A stretch of 64,000 bases of DNA from Deltaproteobacteria bacterium (lineage in GTDB: Bacteria > Desulfobacterota > Binatia > UTPRO1): positions 56,001-120,000 of the forward strand of contig JACQEO010000047.1 of NCBI GenBank assembly GCA_016200545.1. The letters are read 5' to 3'. Both the position numbers and the translations under genes were made by a program. Under the pieces are notes generated by a model that ran no database searches, was not told the origin of the DNA, and saw only the letters and a list, made by a program, of their open reading frames with translations. Below, piece after piece: positions 8,696-16,695 of the stretch. Every line of letters begins with the position of its first letter. Position 1 is the stretch's first letter.

Positions 8696-10852
8696 ATGGG
8701 TACCGTACGCGCAACCAGCGATTCGCCCGCGCTTCCGAGCGCGCCGCGCCCCGAGGCCGGCGCGGCGATCGACGCCAAGGGCGAAATGCGCGTGGCCTTC
8801 TCGACGACCCTCGCGGCCGTGCACGCGCACGGCGCCAGCCTGCACAGCTCGACATCGCGGCATCACCACGGCGGAAGTCACGCCAAGGCGGCCGCCGGCG
8901 GTGACGAGGCGACAAGTACGAAGGCCCCTACAGATACCCCGGCGAGCGCGTCGCGTCCCGCGACCGACGGCGCACAGGCGATGACGCAGGCGACGGCGGC
9001 AGCGGTTCCCGGCGAGAGTGCAAAGATGCCGCGACTCGCGACCAACATCGCGCCGGCGGACGACGGTGTCGAGATTGAGGCTGCGACGCCGCCGGCCGCT
9101 GCTGCGGACGGCGCTGCCACGCACGGCGCGGTCGCGAGCGCGGCGACTGCGGCTGCGATCGCCGCGCCTCCCGTGACGATCGCCCCGACGACCGCCGTGA
9201 CGACCGGGGTGACGAGCACCGTTTCGACGGAGACGCCGGCGGCGGCGAATGTCCCCAGCGCAGCCGGTGCGAGTGTGGGGCTGCAGGTCGCGACGTCACT
9301 GTCCCGCGGCCGTACGCCGGCCGCGCCGGCGAGCCCGACGGGTGCCACGCGCGCCGCGCAGGGACCACGAGACGGTGGACCACAAGGCGACGGCACGGTC
9401 GCCAGCGACGAGATCGATACCGGTACGGATGCGGCGAGTCCCGCTCGCGACCGCGGCGTCGCGCCGGAACAGGCGCCACGCAACGTCGCGGTGCCCGTGT
9501 CCGGACGCGACGAGTCGGACGGCGCGACCGCTGCGAACCAGGCGCACGCCGCTGCGTCGGACTCTGCAACGTCGAGGGACGGCGAGGCGGCGACAACGGT
9601 CGACGCCAAACCGCTGCGGAACGCGCCGCCGGACGCCGCTGCGGCGGCGCCGCCGCCCGACGCGACACCCACGACCGCGGCGAAGCATGCCGACGTGGAG
9701 GCGGCGACCTACGCCGATCCGGCGGCGCCACATGCCGACGTGGCGGTGGGTGAGCGCGCCCCCGCGCCGGCAGAGAACGCGCCCGCCGCTACCCGGCGCG
9801 GCAGCAGCGGTACGCCAGCGGAACCCGCAAGCCCGGGTCGTGAGACGCCACGAGCGAACGCGGCGACGGTGAGCGTACGCGACGCCGCGCGCCGCGATGG
9901 TGCAGAGACGCTTGCCACCGGTCGCATCGCAGACGCGTCCGGTCGGCCCGGTCCCAGTGAGCCCGGTCCGCGAGTCGCGATTGCGGTACCGGCGGCGGCG
10001 AGTCCGCGACACGCCGTCGGCGGCGCGCACGTCGGCCAGCCTCACGGACGCATCACCGCGGCCGGCGAGCAGACGGCGGCGCCGGGGCGCAGCGGCGATA
10101 CGGCAGATGCATACGATGGCGGTACGACGAACGGCGATGCGGGCGGGGACGACGGCGCGCGTGCGGAGAAGCGGGCGCACACGGGACGCATCGGCGATGA
10201 AGCGACGGAGGAAGGGGCGGCGGCGCGGCGAGCCGGCGACGGATCGCTTGCGCGCCTCACGTCCGGGGTCGGATCCGATGCGGGCGCGCCTACGCCGCGC
10301 GCCGTCGATGTTCCCGCCGCCGACGGCGACGCCGGCGTACGCGGGGCGACCTCGGCGGCGGGCGCGCGCGACACGAGCGCGTCGATCACCTCCGGTACGG
10401 AGGGAACGCCGACGCTGCGGCGCGCCGCCGACGCGAGTGTGAGCCCGTGGGCGGAGCGTGTGGTAGAGTCGGTGCGGGTTGCGACCCTGCGGGGCGGCGG
10501 CGAGATGCGCCTGCGCCTCGAGCCCGCCGGGCTCGGCCACATCGACGTCCGCATCACGCTCGCGCACGACGGTATCCATGCCTCGATCGTCGCCGAGCAC
10601 GACACCACGCGCGCGCTCCTGCGCAGCGAACAGCACCTCTTGCATGCTGCGCTCGAGCGCAGCGACCTGCGTCTCGCGGGGTTCTCCGTCGACCTCGGGT
10701 CCGGGGCGTCGACGAGCGCCTTCGGCGACGCCGAACGCGGCGCCGCCGGCCTGGGCCGTGACGCGGCGGCTCCGTCGGAGCCCGAGGCCATCGCCATGAG
10801 CGAGTTCATCCAACCGCCCGCCGAGCCCGGGCGACTCAGCGTGAGGGTATGA
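8696..10852 (+). CDS. fliK: FliK, hook-length control protein
   Basis: The product is 718 aa, long for FliK (commonly 350-500). About 560 residues are low-complexity Ala/Thr/Arg/Pro-rich. The conserved C-terminal domain follows: WAERVVESVRVATLRGGGEMRLRLEPAGLGHIDVRI, then LLRSEQHLLHAALERSDLRLAGFSVDL, with the LxPxxLGxxxV motif. FliK measures the hook and triggers the FlhB specificity switch. The start is uncertain. ATG 8696 would have only about 7 bases of leader after the sigma-54 start, while ATG 8786 (688 aa) follows AAGGG and is a good alternative. flgD begins four bases after the stop. Confidence 0.88.
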   Translation: MGTVRATSDSPALPSAPRPEAGAAIDAKGEMRVAFSTTLAAVHAHGASLHSSTSRHHHGGSHAKAAAGGDEATSTKAPTDTPASASRPATDGAQAMTQATAAAVPGESAKMPRLATNIAPADDGVEIEAATPPAAAADGAATHGAVASAATAAAIAAPPVTIAPTTAVTTGVTSTVSTETPAAANVPSAAGASVGLQVATSLSRGRTPAAPASPTGATRAAQGPRDGGPQGDGTVASDEIDTGTDAASPARDRGVAPEQAPRNVAVPVSGRDESDGATAANQAHAAASDSATSRDGEAATTVDAKPLRNAPPDAAAAAPPPDATPTTAAKHADVEAATYADPAAPHADVAVGERAPAPAENAPAATRRGSSGTPAEPASPGRETPRANAATVSVRDAARRDGAETLATGRIADASGRPGPSEPGPRVAIAVPAAASPRHAVGGAHVGQPHGRITAAGEQTAAPGRSGDTADAYDGGTTNGDAGGDDGARAEKRAHTGRIGDEATEEGAAARRAGDGSLARLTSGVGSDAGAPTPRAVDVPAADGDAGVRGATSAAGARDTSASITSGTEGTPTLRRAADASVSPWAERVVESVRVATLRGGGEMRLRLEPAGLGHIDVRITLAHDGIHASIVAEHDTTRALLRSEQHLLHAALERSDLRLAGFSVDLGSGASTSAFGDAERGAAGLGRDAAAPSEPEAIAMSEFIQPPAEPGRLSVRV

Positions 10853-10856
10853 GACC

Positions 10857-11594
10857 ATGATTCCGATCGCCGCATCGGCCGCCATCAGCGCCGTCAGCTC
10901 GCTCGCGAGCGTCCTCGGTGCCAGCGCTGCGAGCGCTTCCACCCCCGCGCCGGCGAGCGGCGGCGCCACGTCCACCAAAGACGGCAATACCGTCAACCAG
11001 GCGGACTTCATGCAGCTTCTGGTCGCCCAGCTGCAGAACCAGGATCCGCTGAACCCGCTCGACAGTGCCAACTTCTCGGCGCAGCTCGCGCAGTTCTCGA
11101 GCTTGCAGCAGCTCACCGAGATCAACACCGAGCTGAAAAACGCGGGCGTAGGCGGCGGGTCGACCGGAAAATTCGATGCCGTCGGGTTTCTCGGCAAAGA
11201 CGTGCAAGGCGTCAGCACCACGATCGACGTCCAGAAGGGCGTCGCGACGACGCTCGACTACACGCTCGACGGTACCAGCATCGTGGAGGCGAAGATCGTC
11301 GACGCGAGCGGCGGTACGGTCGCCGACCTCATTCTCGGGTCGCAGACAGCCGGCGCGCACACGTTCGACCTCGCCAACGTCCCCGACGCACCGAAGCTCG
11401 GCGACGGGACCTACACGGTCCAGCTGTTTTCCGGCGACGGCCAGGGTACGGCGACGCCCGTCGGTACGATCGGCGGCGGCGTAGTCACCGGGGTCGATCT
11501 GTCGAGTGACTCGCCGGTCTTGTTGATCGGCGACCGGCGCATCGCGCTGACGGACGTTCGCCAAGTGAAGACGCAGACGCCCACGGGGGCGTGA
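10857..11594 (+). CDS. flgD: FlgD, hook cap/scaffold protein
   Basis: The product is 245 aa. The N-terminal export and cap segment (VNQADFMQLLVAQLQNQDPLNPLDSANFSAQLAQFSSLQQL) is the FlgD hallmark. FlgD Ig-like and Tudor-like parts follow (GKDVQGVSTTIDVQKG, LADVRQVK-type ending). FlgD caps the growing hook and lets FlgE polymerise. It begins four bases after fliK and is followed by flgE after 40 bases. Confidence 0.95.
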   Translation: MIPIAASAAISAVSSLASVLGASAASASTPAPASGGATSTKDGNTVNQADFMQLLVAQLQNQDPLNPLDSANFSAQLAQFSSLQQLTEINTELKNAGVGGGSTGKFDAVGFLGKDVQGVSTTIDVQKGVATTLDYTLDGTSIVEAKIVDASGGTVADLILGSQTAGAHTFDLANVPDAPKLGDGTYTVQLFSGDGQGTATPVGTIGGGVVTGVDLSSDSPVLLIGDRRIALTDVRQVKTQTPTGA

Positions 11595-11634
11595 GCGAAG
11601 ACAGACACACACCACAGGACGAAGGAGACGAGTC

Positions 11635-12942
11635 ATGGCCATTTTCGGAGCACTCTCGACCGCGCGCAGCGGTCTCATCGCGACCGGCGCATCGCTGAGC
11701 GTGATCGGGAACAACATCGCCAACGTCAACACCGTCGGCTTCAAGGGGAGCCGCACCGAGTTCGCCGACCTGCTCTCGGCGCAGGGCGGCGGCGGCGACG
11801 CCGGCAAGATCGGTCTCGGCGTCCGCATCGGCCGCATCAGTGCCGCCTTCACGCAGGGCAACATCGAGAGCACGGCCGGACCGACCGATCTCGCGATCGA
11901 AGGCAACGGATTCTTCGTCGTCGGCGCTGGAGCCGGAAACGTGTACACGCGCGCCGGCAATTTCCGTCTCGACGCCAACGGAAAGCTGGTGACGTTTCAG
12001 GGCCTGCCGGTGCAGGGCTTCGCCCTCAACAGCGCCAACGCACCGGTCGGCGCGCCGCAGGACATTCAGGTGACCGGCGCCAGCAGCCAGCCGCGCGCGA
12101 CGGCGGTCCTCAGCATGAAGGCGAACGTCCAGGCCGATGCGGCGTTGGTGAATGGCGGGGTGTTCGACTCGACCACCTTCGACACCGCGTTCGCCACCTC
12201 CAACTTCACGACCTCGATGAACGTCTTCGATTCCCTCGGGGCGCGCCACACGCTGAACTTCTTCTTCACCAAGACCACCACGGCGAACCAGTGGAGCTAC
12301 GCGGTCGGCGTCGACGCCGGCGAAACCGGCGGAACCTCCGGCGATCTGAGCATCATCGGCAACGGCACGTTGACCTTCAATACGGACGGCTCACTGAACG
12401 CGCAGGATCCCGATCCGGGAGTGGCGGCGGTCACGTTCAACGGCGCCGCGGCGCAGAACATCGCGCTCGGCTTCGGGACGCCGAACCTCGATCCGGTTGC
12501 CAATCCCGGGCAGGGGATCGACGGCATCACGCAGTTCGCCGGCCCCTCGGCGGTGAGCTTCCAGTCGCAGGACGGCTTCGGCGCCGGTCAGCTCCTGAAC
12601 CTCCAGTTCAGTGAGTCGGGCGTCGTGACCGGTATCTTCGACAACGGCCAGAGCCGGCCGCTCTTCCAGCTCGCGCTCGCGAACTTCACCGCCCCGGACG
12701 CGCTCACGCCGATCGGCAACGGGCTCTATCGCGAGTCCGTCGAGTCCGGTTCGCCCGCGATCGGCACGCCGCAGTCGGGCGGTCTCGGCAACATCGTCGC
12801 TGGCGCGCTCGAGCAATCCAACGTCGCCATCGCGCAAGAGTTCATCGATCTCATCTCCACGCAGCGGAGCTTCCAGGCGAACGCGCGCGTGATCACCTCG
12901 AGCGATACGCTGCTGAGCGACCTGATCAACATCGTTCGGTAA
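11635..12942 (+). CDS. flgE: FlgE, hook protein
   Basis: The product is 435 aa. The start follows a clear GAAGGAG ribosome site. The N-terminus ALSTARSGLIATGASLSVIGNNIANVNTVGFKGSRTEF is the hook/rod N-motif. The hook-specific middle (FlgE D2 beta domain) and the C-terminus LEQSNVAIAQEFIDLISTQRSFQANARVITSSDTLLSDLINIVR are complete. It polymerises into the hook under FlgD and is measured by FliK. It is the last gene of the fliK-flgD-flgE group. A GC-rich hairpin and a new sigma-54 promoter follow. Confidence 0.96.
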   Translation: MAIFGALSTARSGLIATGASLSVIGNNIANVNTVGFKGSRTEFADLLSAQGGGGDAGKIGLGVRIGRISAAFTQGNIESTAGPTDLAIEGNGFFVVGAGAGNVYTRAGNFRLDANGKLVTFQGLPVQGFALNSANAPVGAPQDIQVTGASSQPRATAVLSMKANVQADAALVNGGVFDSTTFDTAFATSNFTTSMNVFDSLGARHTLNFFFTKTTTANQWSYAVGVDAGETGGTSGDLSIIGNGTLTFNTDGSLNAQDPDPGVAAVTFNGAAAQNIALGFGTPNLDPVANPGQGIDGITQFAGPSAVSFQSQDGFGAGQLLNLQFSESGVVTGIFDNGQSRPLFQLALANFTAPDALTPIGNGLYRESVESGSPAIGTPQSGGLGNIVAGALEQSNVAIAQEFIDLISTQRSFQANARVITSSDTLLSDLINIVR

Positions 12943-12975
12943 CCTCGCGTCTTCGCGAAACGCCAGAATCCTGAC

Positions 12976-13006
12976 GCGTGCTCCGGGGCGATGACCCGGG
13001 GCACGC
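12976..13006 (+). terminator. GC-rich hairpin after flgE
   Basis: GCGTGCTCCGGG pairs with CCCGGGGCACGC (12 bp with one T-G wobble) around a 7-base loop. It lies 33 bases after the flgE stop and upstream of the fliL promoter. It has no T-run, so it may stabilise the mRNA 3' end or mark factor-dependent termination rather than be a classic terminator. Confidence 0.4.
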
Positions 13007-13091
13007 GGTGGCGGCGCACCGCGCACCATCTTCTCGCCCGTCTTTCCACGACTTTCTCCGCTGTCGTCCTCCGCGTGCGCCCACACCCAGC

Positions 13092-13107
13092 GGGCACATC
13101 GCTTGCT
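13092..13107 (+). promoter_or_regulatory. Sigma-54 promoter for the fliL-fliM export/switch operon
   Basis: GGGCACATCGCTTGCT matches the -24/-12 consensus at all positions but the first T. The GG and GC are correctly spaced. The predicted start near 13118 leaves a 49-base leader ending in GAGAGGGG before the fliL ATG at 13167. Confidence 0.75.
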
Positions 13108-13166
13108 GCTTCTGCGGCGCGGGTCGCGAGAGTCACTACGCTGACCTATGGCGAGAGGGGATGGCG

Positions 13167-13703
13167 ATGGTCGACGAGGACGAGAAGCCGCAGCAGGCCG
13201 CCGCAGACGCGTCGGCACCGGCGAAGAAGAAATCGAAGCTGCCGCTCATCCTGAGCGCGGTCGTGCTGCTCGCCGGCAGCGGTGCGGCGGCCTGGTACCT
13301 CGGCGTCCTGCCGTTCAGCAAGAAACGCCACGCGGAAGCGACGGCGGCGGTCGAGGAGAAGGCCGGCGAGGAGGGGCACGGCGCCAAGGGCGAGAAGGGC
13401 CCGGGTCCGATCCTGCCGCTCGAGACCTTCATTGCCAATCTCGCCGACGAGGGCGGCTCGCGCTACCTGAAGGCAACCTTCCAGGTCGAGTTCCTCGGCG
13501 CCAGCGTGCCACCCGATGTGAACGGCCGCTTGCCGCAGATCCGCGACCTGCTCCTGACCCTCCTCAGCAGCAAGTCCTTCGAGGACGTGCGCACGCTCGA
13601 GGGGAAGCAGCAGCTGCGTGAGGAGATCATCGGCCACGTCAACCAGGTGCTGGATCGCGACGCCGTGAAGGCCGTCTACTTCACCGAGTTCATCGTCCAA
13701 TGA
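13167..13703 (+). CDS. fliL: FliL, stator-associated basal body protein
   Basis: The product is 178 aa from ATG 13167, six bases after GAGAGGGG; ATG 13161 would be too close to that site. A basic N-terminal stretch is followed by one membrane helix (LPLILSAVVLLAGSGAAAWYLGVL). A charged linker and the periplasmic FliL domain follow (PLETFIANLADEGGSRYLKATFQVEFLG, ending REEIIGHVNQVLDRDAVKAVYFTEFIVQ). FliL is SPFH-like and surrounds the stator. It overlaps fliM by 4 bases. Confidence 0.94.
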   Translation: MVDEDEKPQQAAADASAPAKKKSKLPLILSAVVLLAGSGAAAWYLGVLPFSKKRHAEATAAVEEKAGEEGHGAKGEKGPGPILPLETFIANLADEGGSRYLKATFQVEFLGASVPPDVNGRLPQIRDLLLTLLSSKSFEDVRTLEGKQQLREEIIGHVNQVLDRDAVKAVYFTEFIVQ

Positions 13704-14674
13704 GCGAGACACTCTCCAAGGACGAAGTCGACGCGCTGCTTCGCGGCATGAAAGAGGGCGAGGTCGCCGTCGAGGGCGAGCACGAGCCGCGCGGCACGGT
13801 GCATCCGTATGACCTGCTTGCCGAAGATCGCCTCGCCGGGCGCCGCTTCCCGGCGCTCGATCTGCTGTACGAGCGCTTCGTGCGCCGGCTGCGTCTCTCC
13901 CTCGCGAGCCTCGTCGGGGTGACGCCGGCGATCACGCTCGGCGCGCTCGACACGATCCGCTTCGCCACGTTTCGGAATCGCCTGCCGGCGGGCGCATGTC
14001 TCCAGCTCTTCACGATGGCGCCGCTCCGCGGTCAGGCGCTGCTGGCGATCTCCGCGCCGACGGCGTTCGCCCTGATCGATCGCGTGTTCGGCGGACCCGG
14101 ACGGTTGCCGGAGACGCTCGACGGCCGCGAATATTCCGCGCTCGAGCTGCAGACGCTGAAGCGTGTCGGCGCGCGCATGCTCGCGGATCTCGCCGAGGCG
14201 TGGACGCCGGTCCAGCGCGTCGAGTGCGCGTTCGTGCGTGTCGAGCCGAACCCCGTCTACCTGGCGATCGCTGCGCCCGCCGATGCGGTCGTCGCCGTCG
14301 AGCTCGCGTGCGATCTCGGCATCGGCCCGGCGCCGCTCATCCTGGCGTTGCCCTACGCCATGCTCGAGCCGCTGCGCGATCGTCTCGGCGCGCCGCGAGC
14401 GACGATGGCGAGCGGCAGCGACCGCGAGTGGCTGGCAACACTGGGCACCGCCGTGCGCCAGGCCGCGGTCACCGTCAGCGCCGAGCTCGGAAGCCACGAG
14501 ATTTCCGCGCGCGAGTTGCTGCGCTTGCACGTCGGCGACGTGCTCGCGCTCGGCGCCCGCGGTGACGATCCCGTTACCCTACGGGTCGAGAACGTCCGGT
14601 TGATGACCGGCTTGGCGGGCGTGAGCCGCGGCCAGAACGCGATCCGTGTTCTCGGCGTCGCGCGAGGAGAGTGA
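13700..14674 (+). CDS. fliM: FliM, motor switch protein
   Basis: The product is 324 aa, standard. The N-terminus MSETLSKDEVDALLRGM is the conserved CheY-binding segment (LSQxExDALL). The middle CheC-like domain follows (YDLLAEDRLAGRRFPALDLLYERFVRRLRLSLASLVG). The C-terminal SpoA domain lies at about residues 250-320. FliM forms the C-ring wall with FliN and binds phospho-CheY to reverse rotation. It overlaps fliL and fliN by 4 bases each. Confidence 0.96.
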   Translation: MSETLSKDEVDALLRGMKEGEVAVEGEHEPRGTVHPYDLLAEDRLAGRRFPALDLLYERFVRRLRLSLASLVGVTPAITLGALDTIRFATFRNRLPAGACLQLFTMAPLRGQALLAISAPTAFALIDRVFGGPGRLPETLDGREYSALELQTLKRVGARMLADLAEAWTPVQRVECAFVRVEPNPVYLAIAAPADAVVAVELACDLGIGPAPLILALPYAMLEPLRDRLGAPRATMASGSDREWLATLGTAVRQAAVTVSAELGSHEISARELLRLHVGDVLALGARGDDPVTLRVENVRLMTGLAGVSRGQNAIRVLGVARGE

Positions 14675-14988
14675 GCATGGCCGAAGAATCCGTAGCGACG
14701 ACGAACCCGCCAATGCCCGAGGGAGAGAGCGCGAGTCTGGACCTCATCCTCGACGTTCCGCTCACGGTGAGCGTCGAGCTCGGCCGGGTGCGAATGGCAG
14801 TGCGCGAGCTGCTCGCTCTCGGCGCCGGCTCGGTGATCGAGCTCACGAAGCTCGCCGGCGAGCCGCTCGACGTCCTGATCAACGGCAAGCCGGTGGCGCG
14901 CGGCGAGGCCGTCATGGTGAACGAGAAGTTCGGTGTGCGCCTGACCGAGATCGTAAGCCCGACGGAGCGCGTCGAGCGCCTGCGCTGA
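14671..14988 (+). CDS. fliN: FliN, C-ring switch protein
   Basis: The product is 105 aa. The SpoA domain LDVPLTVSVELGRVRMAVRELLALGAGSVIELTKLAGEPLDVLINGKPVARGEAVMVNEKFGVRLTEIV is a complete FliN match. FliN forms the base of the C-ring and docks FliH. Its TGA shares a base with the ATG of the fused fliO-fliP gene. Confidence 0.97.
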   Translation: MSMAEESVATTNPPMPEGESASLDLILDVPLTVSVELGRVRMAVRELLALGAGSVIELTKLAGEPLDVLINGKPVARGEAVMVNEKFGVRLTEIVSPTERVERLR

Positions 14989-16418
14989 TGCCGACCGCTC
15001 CTCCCGACCTCGCCCTGACGCCGTTGCTGGTCGTCGGGCTGGTGGCCGCCGTCGCCGGTGCGCTCGTGTGGTGGCAGCGCCGCCGCGGCGGCGCCCGCCC
15101 CGACGACCTGATCCGTCTCCTGGCGACACGCGCCCTCGGCGGCAAGCGACTCCTCGCGATCGTCGAGGTCGAGCGCGAGCGCTTCCTCCTCGGGCTCACC
15201 GAGGACGCCGTCACGTGCCTCGGACGTCTCGCCGCTTCCTCTTCCGACAACACGAGCGGGCGCGAGCGTTCCGGACAGACACACGAAGAGGGCGGCGAGC
15301 GGACGTGGCGGCTCGAGGGAGGGCGCGCGCGGGCGGAAGAGAAGTCTACGCCCGCGCGCGCCCTCCCTCGAGCCGCCACGCCGCACGACCGCCGTCGCCG
15401 TGCGTCCGACGACGAGAGTGCGCCGGCGGCGTTGGCAACAGGCGAGCAGCGAGCCGCAACCAACGAGCAGGCCACTCGCCACGGAGGAGCGATCGCGGCG
15501 CGCGCGACGTCGATCGACGAAAGCGAGCCGCGCCGCAGGCGCGGCGACGCGACGCCATCGGAAGGACGCGCGTCCGAGCACACCGTCGAGCGAGCGGCGG
15601 GGGCGAGAGCGGGGTGCGCGGGGACGTGGACTTCTCTTCCGGCCCCGCGCACCCCGCTCTCGCCCCCGCCGCCCGGACGCCACGCGCTCGGCCTCTTCGT
15701 CCTCGCGATCGTCGCCACGCTGCTCCTGATCGCCACCCCCGCGCATGCGGCGCTGCCGCAGTTGTCGCTGGAGGTGGGCGGCAACGGCGACGGCCTCTCG
15801 ACGAGCATCCAGCTGATGCTCCTCTTCACGCTGCTCTCGTTCGCCCCCGCGATCCTGATCGGCGTCTCGGCGTTCGTGCGCATCGTCATCGTACTGGCGT
15901 TCGTGCGCCAGGCGGTGGGCACGCAGCAGATGCCGCCGAATCAAGTGATCATCGCGCTCGCGCTCTTTCTGACCTTCTTCGTGATGATGCCGACCTTGCG
16001 CCAGGTGAACCAGGACGCGGTGCAGCCGTACCTTCTGGAGAGCACGCCGCCGATCGAGGCGCTGGAGCGCGGCTTCCAGCCGCTACGCGCCTTCATGCTG
16101 CGGCAGACGCGCGAGAAGGACCTGGCGTTGTTCCTCGGCATCAGCCGGCACGCGCGCCCGGATACGGCGGCCGAGGTCCCGCCCGAGGTGGTGATTCCGG
16201 CGTTCATGATCTCCGAGCTGAAGACGGCCTTCCAGATCAGCTTCATGGTGTACATCCCGTTTCTCGTCCTCGACATGGTGGTGGCGTCGATCCTCACCTC
16301 GATGGGGATGATCACGCTCCCGCCGGTGCTGATCTCGCTGCCGTTCAAGCTGATGATCTTCGTGCTCGTCGACGGTTGGAACCTCCTCATCAGCTCGCTC
16401 ATCCGGAGCTTCCAATGA
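14988..16418 (+). CDS. fliP: FliO-FliP fusion, flagellar export-gate protein
   Basis: This is one uninterrupted frame of 476 aa. Residues 1-85 look like FliO: one membrane helix (LALTPLLVVGLVAAVAGALVWW) and the FliO motif LLATRALGGKRLLAIVEVERERFLLGLTEDAVTCL. Residues 86-230 are a polar Arg/Ala/Glu-rich linker containing two long perfect hairpins in the DNA. From about 232 comes FliP with its former signal peptide (LGLFVLAIVATLLLIATPAHA), then IQLMLLFTLLSFAPAILIGVSAFVRIVIVLAFVRQAVGTQQMPPNQVIIALALFLTFFVM. No ATG or GTG lies in frame near the FliP start, only a TTG at 15431. FliP forms the FliPQR gate and FliO is its assembly chaperone. An alternative is weak internal initiation giving separate FliP. 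Confidence 0.85.
   Translation: MPTAPPDLALTPLLVVGLVAAVAGALVWWQRRRGGARPDDLIRLLATRALGGKRLLAIVEVERERFLLGLTEDAVTCLGRLAASSSDNTSGRERSGQTHEEGGERTWRLEGGRARAEEKSTPARALPRAATPHDRRRRASDDESAPAALATGEQRAATNEQATRHGGAIAARATSIDESEPRRRRGDATPSEGRASEHTVERAAGARAGCAGTWTSLPAPRTPLSPPPPGRHALGLFVLAIVATLLLIATPAHAALPQLSLEVGGNGDGLSTSIQLMLLFTLLSFAPAILIGVSAFVRIVIVLAFVRQAVGTQQMPPNQVIIALALFLTFFVMMPTLRQVNQDAVQPYLLESTPPIEALERGFQPLRAFMLRQTREKDLALFLGISRHARPDTAAEVPPEVVIPAFMISELKTAFQISFMVYIPFLVLDMVVASILTSMGMITLPPVLISLPFKLMIFVLVDGWNLLISSLIRSFQ
15304..15380 (+). repeat. 32-bp perfect inverted repeat with conserved core (element 1)
   Basis: A 32-base arm at 15304-15335 is the exact reverse complement of 15349-15380, around a 13-base loop. 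The core CGGAAGAGAAGTCTACG (15334-15350) spans the loop and the first base pairs. It sits inside the linker of the fliO-fliP ORF. Its core recurs, in the opposite orientation, in the second hairpin 275 bases downstream, although the arms are unrelated. Confidence 0.9.
15594..15672 (-). repeat. 30-bp perfect inverted repeat with conserved core (element 2)
   Basis: A 30-base arm at 15594-15623 is the exact reverse complement of 15643-15672, around a 19-base loop. Read on the minus strand, the loop holds CGGAAGAGAAGTCCACG (15625-15641), differing from element 1 at one of 17 bases. The arm sequence has no resemblance to that of element 1. In the plus-strand RNA the two loops are complementary over 13 bases. 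Confidence 0.9.
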
Positions 16419-16419
16419 G

Positions 16420-16695
16420 GTGCGCGTGAGCCCCGAAAGCGTGCTGCAGCTCGGGCGGAACGCACTCGAGATGACGCTCATCCTCGCCGGCCCGGTACTC
16501 GTCTTCGGGCTCGTCGCCGGCCTCGCGGTCAGCATCTTCCAGGCGCTGACGCAGATCCACGAGATGACGCTCACGTTCATTCCGAAGATCGGCGCCACGA
16601 TCCTCGCGCTGGCGCTCTTCGGGCCGTGGATGCTGCAGAAGATGCTGAACTACACGACGGCGCTCTTCGAATCGATTCCGGGGCTGCTGCGATGA
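16420..16695 (+). CDS. fliQ: FliQ, export-gate membrane protein
   Basis: The product is 91 aa with two membrane helices (EMTLILAGPVLVFGLVAGLAVSIFQALTQIHEMTLTFIPKIGATILALALFGPWML). This matches FliQ throughout, including the QALTQIxExTLxFIPK motif. The start is GTG at 16420 (or GTG 16426), since no ATG is in frame. FliQ wraps the FliP5R1 complex of the export gate. It lies one base after fliOP and overlaps fliR by 4 bases. Confidence 0.96.
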   Translation: MRVSPESVLQLGRNALEMTLILAGPVLVFGLVAGLAVSIFQALTQIHEMTLTFIPKIGATILALALFGPWMLQKMLNYTTALFESIPGLLR

